Shown: positions 4,305 through 7,341 of the stretch, piece by piece
Layout of the letters: the number at the start of each line of letters is the position of its first letter
How positions within the stretch are numbered: the first letter of the stretch is position 1
Assembly: GCA_900554165.1 (NCBI GenBank)
Contig: USGR01000041.1
Coordinates: 1-7,341 of the forward strand
Source: an uncultured Oscillospiraceae bacterium
GTDB lineage: Bacteria; Bacillota_A; Clostridia; Oscillospirales; Acutalibacteraceae
DNA length: 7,341 nt
Reading direction: 5' to 3'
Notes under the pieces: model-generated
The model's database searches: none
What the model was told of the DNA's origin: nothing
What the model saw: only the letters and a program-made list of their open reading frames with translations
Program-made: the position numbers and the translations under genes

Positions 4305-7280
4305 TTATGCTGTCGCATCAGCTTGAGCGTTCTTTTCTCTTTCAGCTTTTTTAGCTTTAAGGGCAGCCAGCAGGCTGCGAATTCTTATTTTAACTGCGCC
4401 GAGATTATATATTTCATCAATTTTAAGCTGAGTATAAAGCTTGCCGTGCCTTTCCAAAATCTCTCGCGTTTCATCACCTGTAATAGCGTCAAGTCCGCAG
4501 CCGAATGAGACAAGCTGTACTAAGTCGATATCGTCGTTGCGTGAAACAAATTCAGCAGCGCTGTAAAGCCGCGCATGATACGTCCATTGATTAAGCACGT
4601 GCACAATAGGCTTTCCGCCAAGATGCGCGACGGCGTCCTCAGTTAGCACACATATGTCAAAGGAATTTATAAGCGAGTCAATTCCATGGTTTATTTCGGG
4701 GTCTATGTGATACGGCCGGCCGGCTAAAACAATCATGTGCAGACCGTTCTCACGCGCATATTGCATTATCTCAGCACCCTTTTTGCGGATATTTTCGCGA
4801 TATTCATCGTAAGCAGCATATGCCGCGTCGCAGGCGGCGAGTATGTCCTTTTTATCCTCAGAAAGCTTCTCTTCAAAATATTCAACGGCCTTTTTCCTGA
4901 AAGTCTTAGGCTTGTGCAGCCCAAAGTAGGGGGTTAGAAAGTCGACTTCCTCAAGCCTTGCGACATTCGCTCTCAGCAGTTCAGGATAATAAGCAACAAC
5001 AGGACAGTTGTAGTTGTTGTCACTGCGTTCTTCGTCAAAATTATACGGCATGCAGGGATAAAATATCTTATTTACGCCCTTGTCCAGCAGCCCTTCAATA
5101 TGTCCGTGCATGAGCTTGGCAGGGTAGCATACTGTATCCGATGGTATTGAGTATTGCCCTTTTATGTAAACCTTGCGGTTGGATTCGGGAGAAAGCACAA
5201 TCTCATAGCCGAGAGATGTGAAAAATGCATGCCAGAAGGGAAGATTTTCATACATATTAAGCCCCATTGGTATGCCGATGCGCCCCTTTGATTTTTCCGG
5301 CTTTTTGTTTTCAAGTCCGCGCAGATATTCATATTTAAACTTGTACATGTTCGGCAAGTCCTTGGCTTTTGGACGCCCCAAACCTCTTTCACAGCGGTTG
5401 CCGGATATAAAGCGACGCGGCTTTACATTATCACCGTCAAAGAACTCATTAATTGTCAAATGACATCTATTTTGGCATAATTTGCATTCTGCCGGCTTTG
5501 ATGTATGAGTAAAGCTGCTAAGCTTTTCAGCACTTGTTAAAGTAGACTTGCCAGAACAATTATCTCTTGCATAAAGAGCCGAGCCAAATGCTCCCATAAT
5601 ACCCGAAATAGAGGGACGTATTACGTTGCAGCCAAGCTCCATTTCAAAGCTTCTCAGCACAGCATCGTTCAAAAACGTTCCGCCCTGCACAACAATATGC
5701 TTTCCCAAATCCTGTGCCGACGACGCCCTTATAACCTTGTATATTGCATTTTTAACAACGCTCATCGAAAGGCCGGCGGAGATGTCCTCAACTCCCGCGC
5801 CTTCTTTCTGCGCCTGCTTTACCGATGAATTCATAAACACAGTGCAGCGCGAGCCGAGGTCTACCGGGTGCTTTGAGAAAAGCCCCAGCTTTGCAAAATC
5901 GCTGACGCTGTACCCAAGCGCTTTAGCAAACGTCTCAATAAACGAACCGCAACCTGAAGAGCATGCCTCGTTAAGCATAATAGAGTCTATAGCCCCGCCC
6001 CGGATTTTAAAGCACTTCATGTCCTGTCCGCCGATGTCTATAATAAAATCAACGTCTGGGTTGAAAAAGGCCGCTGCATTGTAGTGCGCTACCGTTTCAA
6101 CCAGACCCTCGTCAACAGAAAAAGCATATTTAATAAGGTCCTCGCCATAGCCCGTAACGGCGCTGCCTTTTATATTAATCCTGTCGCCGAAGAGTGCATA
6201 AATCTTTTTAAGCTGCTCCAGCACAACGTCGACAGGATTGCCGTTGTTAGATGTATAATAAGAATATATAATCCCGCCGTCGGGAGAAATAAGCGCAAGC
6301 TTTGTTGTGGTAGAACCGGCGTCAATGCCGAGATATGCATCGCCATGGTACTGCTCAGCATCTAAATATTTAACAGTGGCGCTGTTGTGACGCTGACAAA
6401 ACTCTTCATACTCAGCCTCCGTCTCAAACAAAGGATTAAGTGTGGTAGAAACTGATGAGGTATCGGCAGCATTTTTAAGCAATGTCAAAACCTCGCTGAA
6501 AGCCATTGGCTTTGCGTTTTTCGCATAAAGAGCCGCACCGATAGCGACAAAGCAGTCAGCGCTTTCTGGAAATATTGCATTTTCGTCCGTAAGCTTAAGC
6601 GTTTCAATAAATCTCTGACGCAGACCCTTAAGAAAGAAAAGGGGGCCGCCCAAAAACATTATCTTGCCCTGTATTTTGCGTCCCTGCGCAAGTCCGGCGA
6701 CTGTCTGGTCGACAACCGCTTGCAGGATAGAAGCAGATATATCTTCTTTTTTAGCGCCCTGATTAAGCAGCGGCTGAATATCAGTTTTGGCAAAAACACC
6801 GCAGCGGGAGGCTATTGAATAAATCGTCTCGTGATGCAGTGACAGCTCATCAAGCTCATCAACGGTAATATTGAGCAGCGTGGCCATCTGGTCTATAAAG
6901 GAGCCGGTGCCGCCGGCGCACGAACCGTTCATTCGCTCTTCAAGACCGCCGGTGAAAAATATTATTTTAGCATCCTCGCCGCCGAGCTCGATAACAGCGT
7001 CGGTGTCCGGATAAAAGCGCTCTACAGCGCCGGCAGTGGCGTAAACCTCCTGCACGAATTCAATTCCACTCTGCCTGGCCATGCCAAGTCCGGCAGAACC
7101 AGTTATTGCAGCGTTAACGGTTTTATCCTTATATTCTTGCGGAAGCTTCTCCAGCATTTCGACAGTTTTCTCTCTTACCTTGGAGAAATGCCGCTGATAG
7201 TCCTTATAAGCTATATTATCCTTCTCATCAAGCACAACTACTTTAACGGTAGTTGAGCCAACATCAATACCTATGCGCAA
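4305..7280 (-). CDS. Tandem-ASKHA acyl-CoA dehydratase activase with DUF2229 domain (BadF/BadG/BcrA/BcrD family)
   Basis: This 991-aa cytoplasmic ATPase probably drives low-potential electron transfer by ATP hydrolysis. Domain 1 (about 1-255) is a BcrAD/BadFG ASKHA fold: phosphate loop DVGSTTVK (6-13), LGGEDAK (99-105), SCAGGTGSF (Cys121), SRCGVFA (Cys160), LGGPLFF (210-216). Domain 2 (about 316-572) repeats the fold: DAGSTTTK (320-327), IGGQDMK (416-422), ACSSGCGSF (Cys440, Cys444), SRCTVF (Cys479), QGGTFLNDAV (532-541). Each domain keeps two Cys 39 residues apart, the spacing of the [4Fe-4S] ligands in the HgdC activator. A linker follows with CKLCQNRC (Cys599, 602, 606) and GNRC (Cys630). 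Then comes a DUF2229/HgdB-like region (about 666-935) with Cys718, 743, 759 and 928. The tail (972-991) is Lys/Ala-rich. The start is TTG (not ATG), 10 nt after GGAGG. The upstream -10 lies at 7322-7327. It heads a likely two-gene unit with 2544-3977. Substrate unknown. Confidence 0.9.
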   Translation of the reverse strand: MRIGIDVGSTTVKVVVLDEKDNIAYKDYQRHFSKVREKTVEMLEKLPQEYKDKTVNAAITGSAGLGMARQSGIEFVQEVYATAGAVERFYPDTDAVIELGGEDAKIIFFTGGLEERMNGSCAGGTGSFIDQMATLLNITVDELDELSLHHETIYSIASRCGVFAKTDIQPLLNQGAKKEDISASILQAVVDQTVAGLAQGRKIQGKIMFLGGPLFFLKGLRQRFIETLKLTDENAIFPESADCFVAIGAALYAKNAKPMAFSEVLTLLKNAADTSSVSTTLNPLFETEAEYEEFCQRHNSATVKYLDAEQYHGDAYLGIDAGSTTTKLALISPDGGIIYSYYTSNNGNPVDVVLEQLKKIYALFGDRINIKGSAVTGYGEDLIKYAFSVDEGLVETVAHYNAAAFFNPDVDFIIDIGGQDMKCFKIRGGAIDSIMLNEACSSGCGSFIETFAKALGYSVSDFAKLGLFSKHPVDLGSRCTVFMNSSVKQAQKEGAGVEDISAGLSMSVVKNAIYKVIRASSAQDLGKHIVVQGGTFLNDAVLRSFEMELGCNVIRPSISGIMGAFGSALYARDNCSGKSTLTSAEKLSSFTHTSKPAECKLCQNRCHLTINEFFDGDNVKPRRFISGNRCERGLGRPKAKDLPNMYKFKYEYLRGLENKKPEKSKGRIGIPMGLNMYENLPFWHAFFTSLGYEIVLSPESNRKVYIKGQYSIPSDTVCYPAKLMHGHIEGLLDKGVNKIFYPCMPYNFDEERSDNNYNCPVVAYYPELLRANVARLEEVDFLTPYFGLHKPKTFRKKAVEYFEEKLSEDKKDILAACDAAYAAYDEYRENIRKKGAEIMQYARENGLHMIVLAGRPYHIDPEINHGIDSLINSFDICVLTEDAVAHLGGKPIVHVLNQWTYHARLYSAAEFVSRNDDIDLVQLVSFGCGLDAITGDETREILERHGKLYTQLKIDEIYNLGAVKIRIRSLLAALKAKKAEREKNAQADATA

Positions 7281-7289
7281 CTTATGTAA

Positions 7290-7327
7290 ACCTCCGATAA
7301 TATATTTACCTGCAGGATTATATTATA
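7290..7327 (-). promoter_or_regulatory. Promoter -10 region and ribosome binding site of the 991-aa gene
   Basis: On the minus strand TATAAT (7327-7322) is a perfect -10 box preceded by TGT, giving an extended -10 element; a second overlapping TATAAT occupies 7322-7317. The -35 box would lie just beyond the window edge, so it cannot be seen. GGAGGT (7295-7290) is a strong ribosome binding site 9-10 nt before the TTG at 7280, and no in-frame ATG or GTG is better placed. The leader is short, only about 35 nt. Confidence 0.7.
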
Positions 7328-7341
7328 ACACTTTCTTAGAC

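Noticed and set aside
5626..6084. 152-codon plus-strand open frame inside the 991-aa gene
   Set aside because: Lies opposite the conserved second ASKHA domain, has a Pro/Ser-rich shadow composition and no start signal.
7309..7316. Palindrome CCTGCAGG between the -10 box and ribosome binding site of the 991-aa gene
   Set aside because: Perfect over 8 bp only, with mismatched flanks; too short to call an operator and not repeated elsewhere in the window.
1..7341. CRISPR arrays, insertion sequences, tRNA or rRNA genes, T-box or other known riboswitches
   Set aside because: No regularly spaced repeats, no transposase motifs or paired terminal repeats, and no T-box or tRNA signature found on reading both strands.

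Overview
The window looks like chromosomal DNA from a low-GC anaerobic Bacillota, most likely a clostridial gut-type organism. The reasons are the AT-rich intergenic DNA, strong AGGAGG-type ribosome binding sites, TTG start codons on two of the three large genes, sigma-A-type promoters with TGn extended -10 boxes, and the oxygen-sensitive acyl-CoA dehydratase activase family present here. The species cannot be named from this sequence.

Layout. Positions 1-205 are AT-rich and hold nothing I can name. A promoter at 206-234 starts a leader of about 550 nt that carries a well-placed ribosome binding site, a four-codon leader ORF (MIIR-stop, 263-277) and a long terminator-like hairpin (437-490). 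The leader ends at an ABC-F ATPase gene (795-2318, +) of the ribosome-protection / antibiotic-resistance type. A bidirectional terminator (2489-2520) separates this gene from a convergent pair on the minus strand. In transcription order that pair is a 991-aa protein with two tandem ASKHA activase domains, a four-cysteine linker and a DUF2229/HgdB-like domain (7280-4305), then a 477-aa HgdB-like protein (3977-2544). A 327-bp AT-rich gap lies between them.

How the genes work together. The two minus-strand proteins match, end to end, the halves of a protein of roughly 1,400 aa that many Firmicutes encode as one chain (COG1924-COG3580-COG3581 architecture). They are therefore probably two subunits of one ATP-driven, iron-sulfur, low-potential electron-transfer machine related to 2-hydroxyacyl-CoA dehydratases. 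No substrate-specific partner (dehydratase alpha/beta pair, CoA-transferase, dehydrogenase) is visible, so the substrate is unknown. The ABC-F gene is a separate unit. Its leader layout suggests induction by ribosome-targeting antibiotics through transcription attenuation.

The best candidates for something undescribed are the MIIR attenuator of the ABC-F gene, the unusual motif after its second Walker B, and the split form of the dehydratase-activase machine with two intact iron-sulfur cysteine pairs in one chain.
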